A stretch of DNA of 64,000 bases, from the NCBI GenBank assembly GCA_947247005.1, contig OX365947.1, forward strand, positions 37,342,760-37,406,759. Reading direction: 5' to 3'. Position 1 is the stretch's first letter, and every line of letters begins with the position of its first letter. Shown piece after piece: positions 45,864 through 57,696 of the stretch. The notes below the pieces were generated by a model, which was given only the letters and a program-made list of their open reading frames with translations, made no database searches and was not told the origin of the DNA. Position numbers and translations under genes: made by a program. Origin of the DNA: Spisula solida. Lineage: Eukaryota > Mollusca > Bivalvia > Venerida > Mactridae.

Positions 45864-46138
45864 TTAGCTTACCTGTCATGAAGAGACAGTGAGCTTTTGT
45901 GATAACTCTTTGTCTGTCTGTCCGTCCACAATTTACTTGTGTAGACACGAGAGGTCACAGTTTAATCATTATGAAACTTGGTCACATTAATTATCTCAAC
46001 AAAATCTAGGTCAAGTTCGATATTGGGTCATCAGGCGTCAAAAACTAGGTCACAAGGTCAAATCATAGAAAAACCTTGTGTAGTCACTAGAGGTCACAAT
46101 TTTGGCCTAATCTTTATGAAACTAGGTCACATTGATTA
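45864..46138 (+). mobile_element. AGGTCA-family HINE-like element, 5' part
   Basis: The head TTAGCTTACCTGTCATGAAG and GACAGTGAGCTTTTGTGAT form the head foldback. CTGTCTGTCCGTCC follows, then two AGGTCA-rich units. The copy is cut by the element at 46139-48180 and resumes with TCTCAACAAAATCTAAGG. Confidence 0.75.
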
Positions 46139-48081
46139 GGCCAAAAAAAAAAAATTGTGTGTTTCGGGTAACCCGACCCTACCTAGCCGAAAGGCGCCGA
46201 CCCTAACGATTTTTTAACGTTCCCACAACGATAATTTTATGCTTTGGTCCGGCAAAATTTGACTGAATGTCGGACGGTTGGTCCGACGGAGATTTTAAGT
46301 CTGGACAACGATATTCCCACATCGTAGTTGAAGATTATTGTAAAGAATGTAACACGAATGTATTTTCGTAAATCTTCGTCGAGATTCAATAAGATATCCC
46401 TCCGAAATCGTCAAAAATGTAAAATAATTCAGCGAAATGAAGGTCGCGAAAACTGATTATTTTTTGGATGCGGATAAAACCCGTACTACACGGTACGGAT
46501 TCCGGAATGTTCGCGATTTTTTTTCTGAATATATTTTTATTTTGACGATTTCCGAGGGGGCTTTTTAACACGAAAAAACGTGATTTAGTTTAAAGATGTT
46601 TGATATTAAATGGTAAAATGAAAATAAAATTTCTCTTGACAGAAAGTCCTGTCTGATATATGCTCATTGAATGGGCTGAATGAGCCCATTGTGAAAAGGC
46701 AAACTATATAATTAGGCCTATTTGAAAGCACTTGTTAACTGTGTGTTAAAGCTAACAATGCATTTCTAAATAATTTACCACTGAATAATTTAAGAAGAAC
46801 ATGCATTATCTATACATCTCTCTTCATTTTTTCGGACTGACAAATGTTCGTTCGGACTGACAATTTTTTTGTTTCTGTCAGTCTGAATGACTGACAGGTT
46901 TTTAAAGTTTTCGCGAAGCCTGATATGGTCCAATAAGGATACCGCATTGAAAATCGGGTAGGCTTCGTATGGAACATGGCGTCTTTTGTGCAGATCATTC
47001 GTCCCAAATGCCAACATGCGGCCGCATTACGAACCTTCCGCGTTCTATCGGATGAAGTCACTTTTTCTAAAGTCGCTTTAAGTTTCTTCATTCTGAAGAT
47101 TTTCATTCATAAACTCTATCCAACATAAACGTTTGTGTCAAAAAATGTTTTCAGATGTTTCTAATACTATAAAGTACATTACTTTTGTCATCTGCAATTT
47201 GTGTCAACTTTCTTTAGGATCATACATGTATATGTTGGTTTGTCAACCCTTATGTTTTCTTGTCTGGTTGGAGCAAAATCATGAGAGTAGCATGTAACCA
47301 TTTTTATAGATACTTTTAGATTATTTGCATCATATTTACAGTAGAACCTCATTTGTTCAAACTCTTCAGTACTGAAAATGATTTGTAGATAAGAAAGTAC
47401 ATATGCGCCTGGTCACAAGAAAGTGTATTCTGACCTCCCCTTTCCATGCCAATGAAGGCCTAACAGTAAAATTAAGACAGCTATAATACTGAAATGAAAT
47501 AGCTCTTTCGTTGCTATGAAGTAAATAGTTTGGACCCTGGTCTGGCTATGTGAAACTCATTTTGGTCGACTGGACCCATACTGGTTGCATAATACTGAAG
47601 ATGTCATAAAGGCATATTTTCTTCTGACATGACATAGCTCATATATATTTTCATTTGTTGATATAAACTAGACTAGTGATAAAAATACTTTGTAAAAGAC
47701 AGAAAGTCTGTATAAGTCTGACATTACTATTATAAAATGCAAAACCAGCATTAAATACTGAACATATTTAGTATATTCATGTTTGTGTTTCTTTAATACG
47801 CTCTAATCTGAGCACAGTGTGCTGTTGCGTTTTTTGACAGCATCCTGTCCGTCAATATTATGTCAACTAAACAGACCTGCGGTACTAGATTTCCAGAACA
47901 AATTCGAACAAAACCCTTGTACAGTTGAATGTATTTGTAAGTCAAAATATCAAATGTGCTTTCAGTCAGAATAACAGTCATCTAGAATGATCTGAAATCA
48001 AATATGAAGCTAGATATACATATAATTTACACAGATATATCATCTTAAGCCACCACAAATTCATGACTGGTTTCCCAGCAG

Positions 48082-48114
<33 letters not shown>

Positions 48115-48180
48115 CAAAGCCTACCCTACCTAACTTTTTTCAGACCGTTACCCTAAACACACAATTTTTTTTTTTTGGCC
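46139..48180. mobile_element. PIF/Harbinger-like element with TTA target duplication
   Basis: The ends GGCCAAAAAAAAAAAATTGT and its mirror (ACAATTTTTTTTTTTTGGCC) are inverted repeats of about 33 bp that also share GTGTTT.GGGTAAC. TTA flanks both sides (46136-46138, 48181-48183). The target is an AGGTCA unit whose uninterrupted sequence is known from neighbouring copies. No transposase is seen; a 98-codon minus-strand frame (46810-47106) has no known domain. Confidence 0.82.
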
Positions 48181-48263
48181 TTATCTCAACAAAATCTAAG
48201 GGGAACAACTCCAAAAATATGCAATGAAGAGTTAAGGGTCTTGTGCACTGCACTTCCCCTTAA

Positions 48264-49149
48264 GGAGGTCCGAGCTGTCTTGTGCGCATGTGCGAAATTT
48301 CAAAATCGTATTAGATAAGAACAAACATGAATTTTAGTTTTAATGATTGCATATGAATGTTGATTAATGATAATACTATTATTGCACAATTTAGATATTT
48401 TTAACTTTTTATTTTTTTTGCATGTATGAAAAGTGGGTGGGGAACGGCAAAATTGTAAATAATATGGGTTCACAATAAGTCCCTACAATTGTTCAAATGC
48501 ATATGCTTATATATGATATGTAGTGCATGGTTTACGTATAAGAGGTAGCCACAGTTTGAAATATTTTTAATAAAAATTTCTTTCATTACAATATGCAAAT
48601 TAGGTTAATTTTATGCAAATTTATTCATAATTAGTACTTTTTTATGCACAGCTCCCAAAAAAGGCTGGTGACCCCTATTTTTTATTTGACTAAACTGGTG
48701 TTCTAATTGATACTAAACTTAGGGCCAATTCTAAATCATTTTCGATCGTTAGGTATGTTTTGACGTTCATTTGAAATCATTTGAAAATCAAACTTTTTTA
48801 CAAGTGGGTGGGGTAACTATTAATTATGTTCAATACTGAATTTGTTCACCAGGCTGCCGGAATTGTGACTAATGTCAATAAGAATGACCATTGAACACAC
48901 AAAATATCATGCATTGCTTAAAAGTGGTTTCATATAGTAATAATCTTAAAAAGAACATAATGGTGCCATAAATGCAGGAAATAGATAAAATGAACAAAAT
49001 ACAATGGTAGGTCATTAGAAACTTAGAAAGCCATGTATGTCGAAAACGAGACTGGTGACATATCATTTTTATGATTTCAATGTTGTTCTAGAAGACTGTT
49101 CTGTCATTTTAAGATGTTTCAAGGAAAATTCGATCGTGTGCGTACCTCC
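48264..49149. mobile_element. Element with TTAA target duplication (piggyBac/Kolobok-like?)
   Basis: The short inverted ends GGAGGTCCG and GTACCTCC are flanked by TTAA at 48260-48263 and 49150-49153. Inside, AAGTGGGTGGGG occurs twice. It is non-coding; the superfamily is a guess from the target site. Confidence 0.5.
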
Positions 49150-49153
49150 TTAA

Positions 49154-49535
49154 TGAGATCTATGCACATGCAAAGTTTCAAATCAAAAGTTGTAACAGTT
49201 TTTTAGTTATCATCCGGACAAAAATATGTCTGGTAGACTGTCACGCAAATAATAGGTTTTGATTGGTAGGTCTGACATGTACTTCTGTGACATTGGCTAT
49301 TATAGTCATGTCCTCTGCCTAGGGAAAGGTTGTCAGTTGGCAATGGTCATGTCCTCCACATGCAGAAAAGTTGTCAGTTTCTAGTGGAATGGCAAGTGAG
49401 TACTGGTTGTTTATTCCAGTAATACAGGTCTAGTAATACTAGCTGTGTAGTGCAGGACTGAACTATGGTTGACAAATCCGATGAAGAAAGGTGTTGTATT
49501 CTAAGGTGATTCCTTCGTCATTTCAGGTTTTCAAA
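49154..49535 (+). promoter_or_regulatory. Immediate 5' flank of GNL2 with splice acceptor
   Basis: TCCTTCGTCATTTCAG ends at 49526, nine bases before the GNL2 start codon. This suggests that the coding exon is preceded by an intron in the 5' UTR. No TATA box is evident near it. Confidence 0.45.
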
Positions 49536-51776
49536 ATGGTGAAGACGTTGAGAAAGAAGAAGATCCATGATGGGGTGAACAAAGCTGGTCACAGTATGAA
49601 CCCTGACAGACCGAAACAGGCAGACACCAATATGAGGGACAAAGCAACAATTAAAAGGATCAAGATGTATAAAAACTTTAAAGCTGTCAGGGATAAGAAA
49701 GGTAAAATCATTCACCCTGCTCCGTATCAGTCTTGGCTTCCTTCTGGAACTGTTGCAAGAGTGGATCCAAACAGAAAGTGGTTCGGAAATACAAGGGTGA
49801 TATCACAGAATGCTCTGCAAACATTTCAAGAGGAGATGACAAAAGTGAAGAAAGATCCGTATAAGGTCGTGATGCGTCAGACAAGGTTACCGATTTCTTT
49901 ATTGAATGAAACTGCAAAAAATGCCCGAGTTCACGTTCTGGACACTGAATCATTTGAGTCAACATTTGGAAAGAAGAGAACAAGGAAACGTCCGAACCTG
50001 AAGGTTACTGACATGCAAGCACTAGTGGAACAGGCAAAGGAAGCATGCAGTAGTTATAAATCAGAAAAAGATTTAGATTTGGACAGAGATATGCCAGATT
50101 TCAAGGATGAGTGTCGGGAGATGGTCTTTAAAGCAGGACAGTCAAAGAGAATTTGGAATGAGCTTCATAAAGTGATAGATTCATCAGATGTACTTATAAA
50201 TGTTCTTGATGCAAGAGATCCACATGGCACCAGATGTTACCAAGTTGAAGAGTTTCTGAAGAAAGAAAAACCATTCAAACATATCATCTTTGTGTTGAAT
50301 AAAGTAGACTTGGTTCCAGTTTGGGTCACTCAAAAATGGGTGGCAACCTTGTCTGCTGTTCATCCTACGTTAGCATTCCATGCTAGCATCATGAATCCAT
50401 TCGGTAAAGGAGCACTCATCAACCTGTTGAGACAGTTCTCCAAGCTTCATACTGACAAACGACAGATAACCGTGGGTTTTGTTGGTTACCCAAATGTGGG
50501 TAAGAGCTCTGTCATTAATACACTGCGTGCAAAGAAGGTTTGTAAAGTAGCCCCAATAGCTGGAGAGACCAAAGTGTGGCAGTACATCACATTGATGAAG
50601 AGAATATATCTTGTGGATTGTCCTGGGGTAGTTTATCCTACTGGTTCTACACCAACTGATTGTGTACTAAAGGGAGTTGTTCGCGTTGAAAACATTAAAA
50701 CCCCCGAGGACTATATAGAAGCTATGTTGCAAAGAGTGAAAGTCGAGTACATTCAGAAAACGTACCATATACTCAGTTGGACAGACCATGAAGATTTCCT
50801 GTCTCAGTTTGCTAAACGTTCTGGCAAACTGTTGAAAGGGGGTGATCCAGATTTAAGCACGTCAGCAAAAATGATCCTGAATGATTTTCAGAGAGGCTGT
50901 ATCCCTTACTTTGTCAGACCACCCGATTCATCCGATGAGAGTAATAAAACAGTTGATGAAGGAACGACAAGTTCTGATGCAAAGAAATCAGAAGTGGATA
51001 ATGCCACTGACACCGGTGTGAAATCTAGAGATATGCCTGTTGTTCACCAAGATTTTAAGAAGATTAGAGTGGAACCAAAGTTTAGTGGCGATGATGTCAG
51101 AGAAGTAATTGTCGACTTTGAAGACGATTCAGATGTTGAAGATGAAGAAGAGAATGAGGATGATGGTGATGAAAAGATGGGATCTGATGCAGAAATTGAA
51201 GAAAATGTTGATACAAATAAACTGAACAGTGGTGAAGTTGATCTAAATGATACAAATACCAAGGGAAAGACACAGAAAAAGAAGAAGAAAACGCCAAAAA
51301 CTAAAACTGTAATTCTTGGTAGTAAAATCCATACAATTCCTAATACAAAGAAAGGAGGAATTAAGAAATCATCTGAGAAGAAGGCTCCTGAAAGTGAAAA
51401 GGCTGTAGTCGTTGAAGTTAATGAATCAGACCGTATCACTAGAAAGCATAAAGGTGTTGATAAAAGTGGGAATGTTGATAAGAATGGTAAAGAAAGCAGT
51501 GCATTTGCGATAAAACCATCCAGTGCTGTGTTTTCTGTTAAGGACTCTGATGCTGTGACGTGTGTGGAGTTAGAGCCTCCAACTGCAGGTACATCATCAA
51601 CTAAGGGTCAGAAAAGAAAGCAGAAGAACTTTCCCAAGGATGACGAGGAAGAGGTACAAGTTGAGAAATTGTCGAGTAAGAAGAGAAGAAGAATGGAGAG
51701 AGAGATGAAACAGAAGAAAATTGGTGAACACTTCTATGCTTCAGCAAATGTGAAGAATAGAAGGTCACGGAGATAG
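49536..51776 (+). CDS. GNL2: Nucleolar GTP-binding protein 2 (NGP1/Nog2)
   Basis: One uninterrupted frame encodes 746 residues from MVKTLRKKK; a longer frame from 49491 crosses a splice acceptor and is not preferred. The protein matches GNL2 along its length: an NGP1 N-terminal domain ([26 protein letters not shown]), then a circularly permuted GTPase domain with G4 NKVD at residue 255, G1 GYPNVGKSS at 317 and G3 DCPG at 361, then GKLLKGG.PDL. An acidic stretch lies near residues 527-560, and Lys-rich segments and a basic C-terminus (KNRRSRR) suit nucleolar targeting. GNL2 is a GTPase that acts in assembly and nuclear export of the large ribosomal subunit. Human GNL2 has 731 residues. The coding region has no introns, unlike the multi-exon vertebrate gene. 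A polyadenylation signal AATAAA lies at 52490-52495. Confidence 0.95.
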   Translation: MVKTLRKKKIHDGVNKAGHSMNPDRPKQADTNMRDKATIKRIKMYKNFKAVRDKKGKIIHPAPYQSWLPSGTVARVDPNRKWFGNTRVISQNALQTFQEEMTKVKKDPYKVVMRQTRLPISLLNETAKNARVHVLDTESFESTFGKKRTRKRPNLKVTDMQALVEQAKEACSSYKSEKDLDLDRDMPDFKDECREMVFKAGQSKRIWNELHKVIDSSDVLINVLDARDPHGTRCYQVEEFLKKEKPFKHIIFVLNKVDLVPVWVTQKWVATLSAVHPTLAFHASIMNPFGKGALINLLRQFSKLHTDKRQITVGFVGYPNVGKSSVINTLRAKKVCKVAPIAGETKVWQYITLMKRIYLVDCPGVVYPTGSTPTDCVLKGVVRVENIKTPEDYIEAMLQRVKVEYIQKTYHILSWTDHEDFLSQFAKRSGKLLKGGDPDLSTSAKMILNDFQRGCIPYFVRPPDSSDESNKTVDEGTTSSDAKKSEVDNATDTGVKSRDMPVVHQDFKKIRVEPKFSGDDVREVIVDFEDDSDVEDEEENEDDGDEKMGSDAEIEENVDTNKLNSGEVDLNDTNTKGKTQKKKKKTPKTKTVILGSKIHTIPNTKKGGIKKSSEKKAPESEKAVVVEVNESDRITRKHKGVDKSGNVDKNGKESSAFAIKPSSAVFSVKDSDAVTCVELEPPTAGTSSTKGQKRKQKNFPKDDEEEVQVEKLSSKKRRRMEREMKQKKIGEHFYASANVKNRRSRR

Positions 51777-51956
51777 AAAATTGGTGAGCACTTCTATGAT
51801 TCAGCAAATGTGAAGAATAGAAGGTCACGGAGATAGAAAATTGGTTAGCACTTCTATGATTCAGCAAATGTGAAGAATAGAAGGTCACGGAGATAGAAAA
51901 ATGGTGAACACTTCTATGCTTCAGCAAATGTGAAAAATAGAAGGTCACGGAGATAG
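51717..51956 (+). repeat. Four 60-bp copies of the GNL2 C-terminal codons including the stop
   Basis: The last 20 codons of GNL2 ([19 protein letters not shown] and TAG) are followed by three near-identical 60-bp copies, all in the same frame, each ending in TAG. The third also has a TAG at its fourth codon. The extra copies are in the 3' UTR. Confidence 0.95.
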
Positions 51957-52556
51957 ACAATCATCTATGTGAAGAATTGATGGAAATACAGTTACATGTA
52001 ATAATGTGTGTGATTATTTGACTATTAGTGTTGTTATTCAATCAGGAGACAAAGCTAAGATAACACTTTGGTCCTGGAACAAATGTCTTAATTAACAGAT
52101 GGTTTAGTAATGTTTATAAAAGGAGAAATGTTATACTAGTATTGCTGTGTTAGGATGTAACTTTATGACTCCTGATTAATCATTATACTGTACGGGAAGT
52201 AAAGTGGCCTCGCCATAATAAGTGAATGATTTGCTTACAAATAAAGCCAATCTGGTGTAGGTTGACAACCTGTTAAAGAGCCAACATTCTAACATCCCAA
52301 ATAATCATTTTTCCATGAAAAGTACCTGTATTACCGGTGTATGTCATATGCTGAAAGAAGCCACCTCTGATGTATCATTAATTGCCAATTTACTTTCCTT
52401 GAATATTTGATACATTTTCAGTTTGTTTAAATTTTAAAATGTAATTGTTGAGTTATGACTGAATATTCTTAGTAGTTGCCAATTGTTGAAATAAAACTGT
52501 CACTTTTAAAGAATTTGTTTTGATAATTGCAAAATCTAGTTCCAGGTAACTTGTTG
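51957..52556 (+). other. 3' UTR and flank of GNL2
   Basis: The stretch holds AATAAA at 52490-52495 followed by a TG-rich stretch (TTTGTTTTGATAATTGC), a plausible mRNA 3' end. No further gene is seen. Confidence 0.5.
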
Positions 52557-53880
52557 TTAGCTCATCTGTCGCAAAGTGAACTTTTTGTGATCACTCTTTG
52601 TTCGTTTGCCATCCACGATGGCTTGTGTAGACACTTTGGCTCACATTGTTGGCCTTTTCTGTGTGGTCAAAAAGCAGGTTGCTAAATCAAGAGGTCGCAG
52701 TCTTTATAAAACATGTACAGTGTAATCTGAGAAAACCGAACACCCTTCGGACCGCCTGATTTGTTCGGATTTCACAAGAGTTCGGTATTGTGAAACTACA
52801 ACTGTTTTGTTATCTTAAATGCGTTGTAGTTGGCCTTCATTGGTGTTGTTTAGTATCAGGCGCCAATATGTGCATAACATGTGTCGGATGTTTAATGAGG
52901 GGCTTCTAATAACAAATATAAATACAAAAATACCTTTTATTTATACCAATCGTTATAATGTCAACGATGATATCCGAAGTATCACAAAATAAAGTGTCAT
53001 CGTAAAATTAACGCATCGTGAAAATTACTAAAATTTAAGTGGACATATTAAAACACGATAGACCTAAAGAACAAACAATTCATAGCATGACTTAAGATAA
53101 AAGCAAGTTAAACTATTTTATTCAATACGCTCTGCTGAAAGCACACATTGTTACATGAAAGAGAGCTCATGGTAAAGAGTAAGAGTAAATATCACGCCTT
53201 CGTAATTGTTACGTTACACTTCTATCGACAAGATTTAAATGGGCAATTAACACCTTCGTAGCAGAGGCCTACGACGGTTCTCTATACAGTTTTTCACGCA
53301 TTCCCTGGGGTTATTTAACAAATTGATTGTTTGGTAATTTGTTTGTTCGGTATTTAAGCGTTGATTTGTGTGTATTATTACTAGTTGGGGGGACAAAGTA
53401 GCAGTCGGTATTCAGATTTCGCAAGGTTCCGGTTTTTCAAACAGCTTTTACATTGAGTTAAAGAAGAGAAATTTCGGGACCATAATATTTGGTCGGTTTG
53501 GACAACATTCCGGTTTTCCCACGTGTCGGTTTTCTCAGATTACACTGTATGTGCAATAGGTATTTTGCATTGTATATTCTCAAAACTTGGGGCAGAATAT
53601 AAGTTTTGATAACATCATCATCTATAATTGGCCAGATGTTATCTTTGATGCTAAGGTCAATGTTGAATATAGGTTATCTTTAATAGGTCAAAAACTAGGT
53701 GACATGGTCAAATCATAGAAAACCCTTGTGTGTGTGTAATTGAGGCTGCATTTTAACATTGGGCATTCATGAGTGTTTGTCAGAATGCTTGTTATGATTA
53801 AATCTAAGTTGACTTTGAATATGGGTCAACTGGATCCATGTTGTTAGGTGAGTGATATAGAGCCATCTTGGCCATGTCTT
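52557..53880 (+). mobile_element. AGGTCA-family element split by a pogo-like insertion
   Basis: The head TTAGCTCATCTGTCGCAAAG and the near-end GTTAGGTGAGTGATATAG/AGCCATCTTGGCC belong to the AGGTCA family. The interior is interrupted at 52718-53547. Confidence 0.6.
52718..53547. mobile_element. Pogo/Tc1-like element, perfect 22-bp inverted repeats
   Basis: The ends begin CAGTGTAATCTGAGAAAACC and are exact inverted repeats over 22 bp. TA stands on each side (52716-52717, 53548-53549). The interior of about 0.8 kb carries further CGGTTT/TTCGGT words but no transposase. Confidence 0.82.
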
Positions 53881-54401
53881 CGTCACTCTTTATTTCATTG
53901 TCCACAACTGACGACCTGTTGAGATGACCTCAGTTACAATTAGCGTGGAGGTTGGAGTTTCAGCTTGTCCTGTCCAGGTATGAAGTGGCACCATGAACTG
54001 AACATAAGGATGCATTGTCTAGCTGAACAAAGTGACAGGAATTGTATCCACTTAACATCCACCACAAATCAAACAAACCGAAACAATATGATGGCGCGGG
54101 ACGTCGCGTCATGGAATAGATCCAACAGTTCATAACCGAATAATAATTTTTCCACAACCACATGTCCACTTCTGCAAAACTTGTTAAAAACTGTTGGATT
54201 TATTCTATGTCTCCTCATTCTATGCATAGTACTTTGTAAGCAAACTATGTTAATTATTAGCTCCTTACGCATTCTACAAATGATGCTTTGAATGAAAATA
54301 CACCGATTACTAAACATGCACAGGCTAGTAAGCGGATACATGGAATAGGGAAAGCGGACCACAGATACGTGCTCATGGAATACCAGCCTTATTCACACAT
54401 T
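53881..54401. other. Intergenic DNA, nothing recognised
   Basis: Short frames on both strands here lack family resemblance. Confidence 0.3.
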
Positions 54402-55921
54402 TTAGCTCACTTAACACAAAGTGGCAAGTTGAGCTTTTGTGATTGTTTTTTGTCCGTCATCCGTCCGTCTGTTAGCTTTTTCACCGTTAACACTGTAGCA
54501 CTTTCAATTTGGCTTTGATCTTCATCAAACTTGGTCAGTAGCTGTATCTCAATGAAATACAGGTTGGGTCATGTGGGGTCAAAAACTAAAGTCATATAAT
54601 AAAAAAACCTTGTTAACACTCTGGCGGACACATTTTTGCTTCAATCTTCATGAAGTTTGGTAAAAAATTTTATCTTGATGACCTTAATGTCAAGATCAAA
54701 GTTTGGTCATGCGGAGTCAAAAACTAGGTCAATAGGTCAAATAATAGGAAAACCTTGTTATCACTTTGGAGGCCACATTTTTGCTTTAATCTTCATGACG
54801 TGTGGTCAAAATGTGTATCTTGATGACCTTAAGGTCAAGGTTGAAGTTGGGTTATGTGGGGTAAAAAATTAGGTAGATGGGTAAAAAAATAGAAAAACCT
54901 TATTAACACTCTTGAGGCCACTTGTTATGCCCCCCCCCCCCCCCCACCTTTGATGAGGGGTATATTTCTTTGCGTCTGTCCATCCATCCCGTCAGTCGGT
55001 GTTTCCGTTCAATAATTATAACTCAAGAATGCTTTGACCTAGGGTCTTCAAATTAGGCATGCTAGTATTACATTTATTATTTACATATTGTGAAAGCTGT
55101 TATGCCCCCCCACCTTTGATGAGGGGTATATTTCTTTGCGTCTGTCTGTCCGTCCATCCCGTCAGTCGGTGTTGGGGTTTCCGTTCAATAATTATAACTC
55201 AAGAATGCTTTGACCTAGGGTCTTCAAACTTTACATGGAGGTGGATCAGCAACAGTAGATGACCCCTATTGATTTTGAGGTCATAGGTCAAGGTGACTGT
55301 TACCTTTACCATTTCTGACTATTTAAATGGTTTCCGTTCAATAACTTCAGAATGCTTTGCCCTAGGATCTTCAAACTTTACACGGAGGTTGGTCATCAAC
55401 AGTCAATGACCCCTATTGATTTTGAGGTCTAAGGTCAAGGTCACTGTGACCTTTACCGTTTCTTACTATTTAAATGGTTTCCGTTCAATAACTTAAGAAT
55501 GCTTTGCCCTAGGATCTTCAAACTTTACATGGATGTTGGTCAGCAACAGTCGATGACCCCTAATGATTTTTGAGGTCAGATGGTTAAGGTCACTGCGACC
55601 TTCATCATTTCTGACTATTTTGCTGCCATGGGGGCATACGTGTTTTACAAACATCTCTTGTTGCTTTAATCTTCATCAACTTTGGTGAAAATGTTTATCG
55701 TGACGACCTTAAGGTCACTTTCGAAGTTGGGTCATGAGGGGTCATAAACTAGGTCAATATGTCAAATAATAGCAAAACCTTGTTAACACTCTGGAGGCCA
55801 CATTTTTGCTTTAACCTTCATTAAGTTTTGTCAAAATGTTTATCTTGATGACCTTAAGGTCAAGTTCAAAGTTTGACCATGTTTAGCAGGTGAGCGCCAC
55901 ATGATCTATTATCCTCTTGTT
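54402..55921 (+). mobile_element. AGGTCA-family HINE-like element with nested family 2 copies
   Basis: The head TTAGCTCACTTAACACAAAG is followed by GTCCGTCATCCGTCCGTC and diverged AGGTCA units. The near-end AGCAGGTGAGCG and final CCTCTTGTT close it. Family 2 copies sit inside at 54926-55662; removing them rejoins GAGGCCAC with TTGCTTTAATCTTCAT, as in sister units. Confidence 0.75.
54926..55662 (+). mobile_element. HINE-like family 2 (TATGCCCCCC), partial plus complete copy
   Basis: One head at 54926 breaks off, and a second complete element starts at 55101 (TATGCCCCCCCACCTTTGAT). GTCTGTCTGTCCGTCC comes next, then three imperfect units with CCGTTCAATAA and AGGTCAAGGTCACTGTGACC. The end is GGGGGCATACG, the hairpin TGTTTTACAAACA and TCTCTTGTT. 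Confidence 0.8.
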
Positions 55922-55945
55922 ATCTAACACATACTTGTTGCGTTT

Positions 55946-56908
55946 TTAGCTCGCCTGTCACTTACCTGTAACAAAGTGACAAGGGGAGCTTTTGTGATCC
56001 CTCTCCGTCTGTTGTCTGTTCACAATTTTCATGAAACATAATCAGAATGTTTGTCTCTATGAAATCTAGGTCAAGTTCTAATCTGGATCATTTGGGGTCA
56101 AAAACTAGGTCACTAGGTAAAATATTTGAAAACATTTGTGCACAGAAGACACAACTATGGTCAGAATATGTGTCCCTATGAAATCTAGGTAAAGTTCGCA
56201 ACTGGGTCAAACCTAAGTCACTAGGTCAATTACAAAAAGCTTGTGAACATGTTTGAACCACAATTACAGCCCAATCTTCATGAAACATGGTCAGAATGTT
56301 TGTCACCATGAAATATAAGAAGTTTGAATGCTGTGTCTAGCACTAGGATTACTAGGTCAAATCTTAGAAAAAGCGTGGGAACACATTAGAGGACACATTT
56401 ATGGCCTAATCTTCCTGAAACATGGTCAGTATGTTTGTCAAAACTAGGTCATAACCTAGAAAAAGCTTGTTAGCACATTAGAGGCCATAATTATGGCACG
56501 ATCTTCATGAAACATTGTTAGAAAAGAAGTAAAACTTGGTCATGTGAGGTTAAAAACTAGGTCACAAGGTCAAATCTATGAAAACAAACTTGTGAACAGG
56601 TTTGCGACTACAATTATGGACCAATCTTCGTGAAACATGGTCAGAAAGTTTGTCTCTATGAAATCTGGTCAAGTTTGAAACTGGGTCATGTGGGTCCAGA
56701 ACTAGGTTACTGGGCCAAATCTCAGAAAAAGCTTGTTAGTCCATTAGAGGCTATATTTTTTGGCCCACTCTTCATAAAACTTTGTTAGAATGTTTGTCCC
56801 TATAAAATCTTGCCCAAGTACTACCAGAGACTATAGTCTGCCAGATGAGCAAAAGCAACGTTTCTCAGGTGAGGAATAGGCCTATAGGGCCATCATGGCC
56901 CTTATGTT
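55946..56908 (+). mobile_element. AGGTCA-family HINE-like element
   Basis: The head is TTAGCTCGCCTGTCAC with the mate GTGACAAGGGGAGCTTTTG. The core has about six diverged units with CATGAAACATGGTCAGAATG. The end reads CAGGTGAGG, the hairpin AGGGCCATCATGGCCCT and TATGTT. Confidence 0.75.
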
Positions 56909-57137
56909 AAATGCCGTCAGCATACACGTATATGCACGGGAGGTCACATTCTTGTTGAAAAGATATATCTAGGTTGTTAAATAAAATCTGTAACATTATG
57001 TTCAACAGTTAGTAAACTAATTTTTATTATTACAACACTCAATCATGAAATCCAAGTACAATGTACCGTAATTGAAGGAAAACTTGTTAACATGCTCACT
57101 ACATGATCGTAACACTCCTCATGCACGACTTGTCGCA

Positions 57138-57696
57138 TACGTGGGTTGTCCCAGAATTATGTAGACTTTCGTCATAACTTTCATAATATTTATCATAGAA
57201 CCAAATACTTTTTGTGTGGAGTGGAAACAATATCTATTGCACATGTACATGAACTTTCAGACCCGTATCTCGTCTGGATCGAATCCCACAGGCTTCTGGG
57301 GATAGATGGATATTTTATGAGGGACAGATAATGAGGGACGACATGACGTTAACCAGGTCAAAATCTAACGTGTTGACTCAACTTCATTCAAGAAAGTTAT
57401 GAAGTTGAAATGTACGGTGGACGTTTTAAGGATATCGGACAGTAATTTACGAAGGTCTCGCGTTAAAATTAGACCTGGTATTTGTATTATTAAATTTACT
57501 GCCCCGCCTATCATGGCCGATTATTGGTTACTTTGGCGACAGATTAAAAAGCTTTCTAATATTTAGTTAGAAAATCTCTTTTACAGATTCACTTGAAATA
57601 TGTTAAAACATTTTTATATGGCAAATTGGGTTTACATATCATGCCTAAATAAAAAAGTTACGACAAAAGTCTACTGATTCTGGGACACCCCTCGTA
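57138..57696. mobile_element. Tc1/mariner-like MITE, 45-bp inverted repeats
   Basis: The left end TACGTGGGTTGTCCCAGAAT and right end ATTCTGGGACACCCCTCGTA are inverted, continuing over GTAGACTTT.GTC.TAACTTT. TA stands at the outer edges. No transposase is present. Confidence 0.75.

Noticed and set aside
49491..49535. Longer GNL2 start (15 extra residues)
   Set aside because: The upstream part crosses a good splice acceptor at 49526 and has no similarity to GNL2, whose family starts with MVK.
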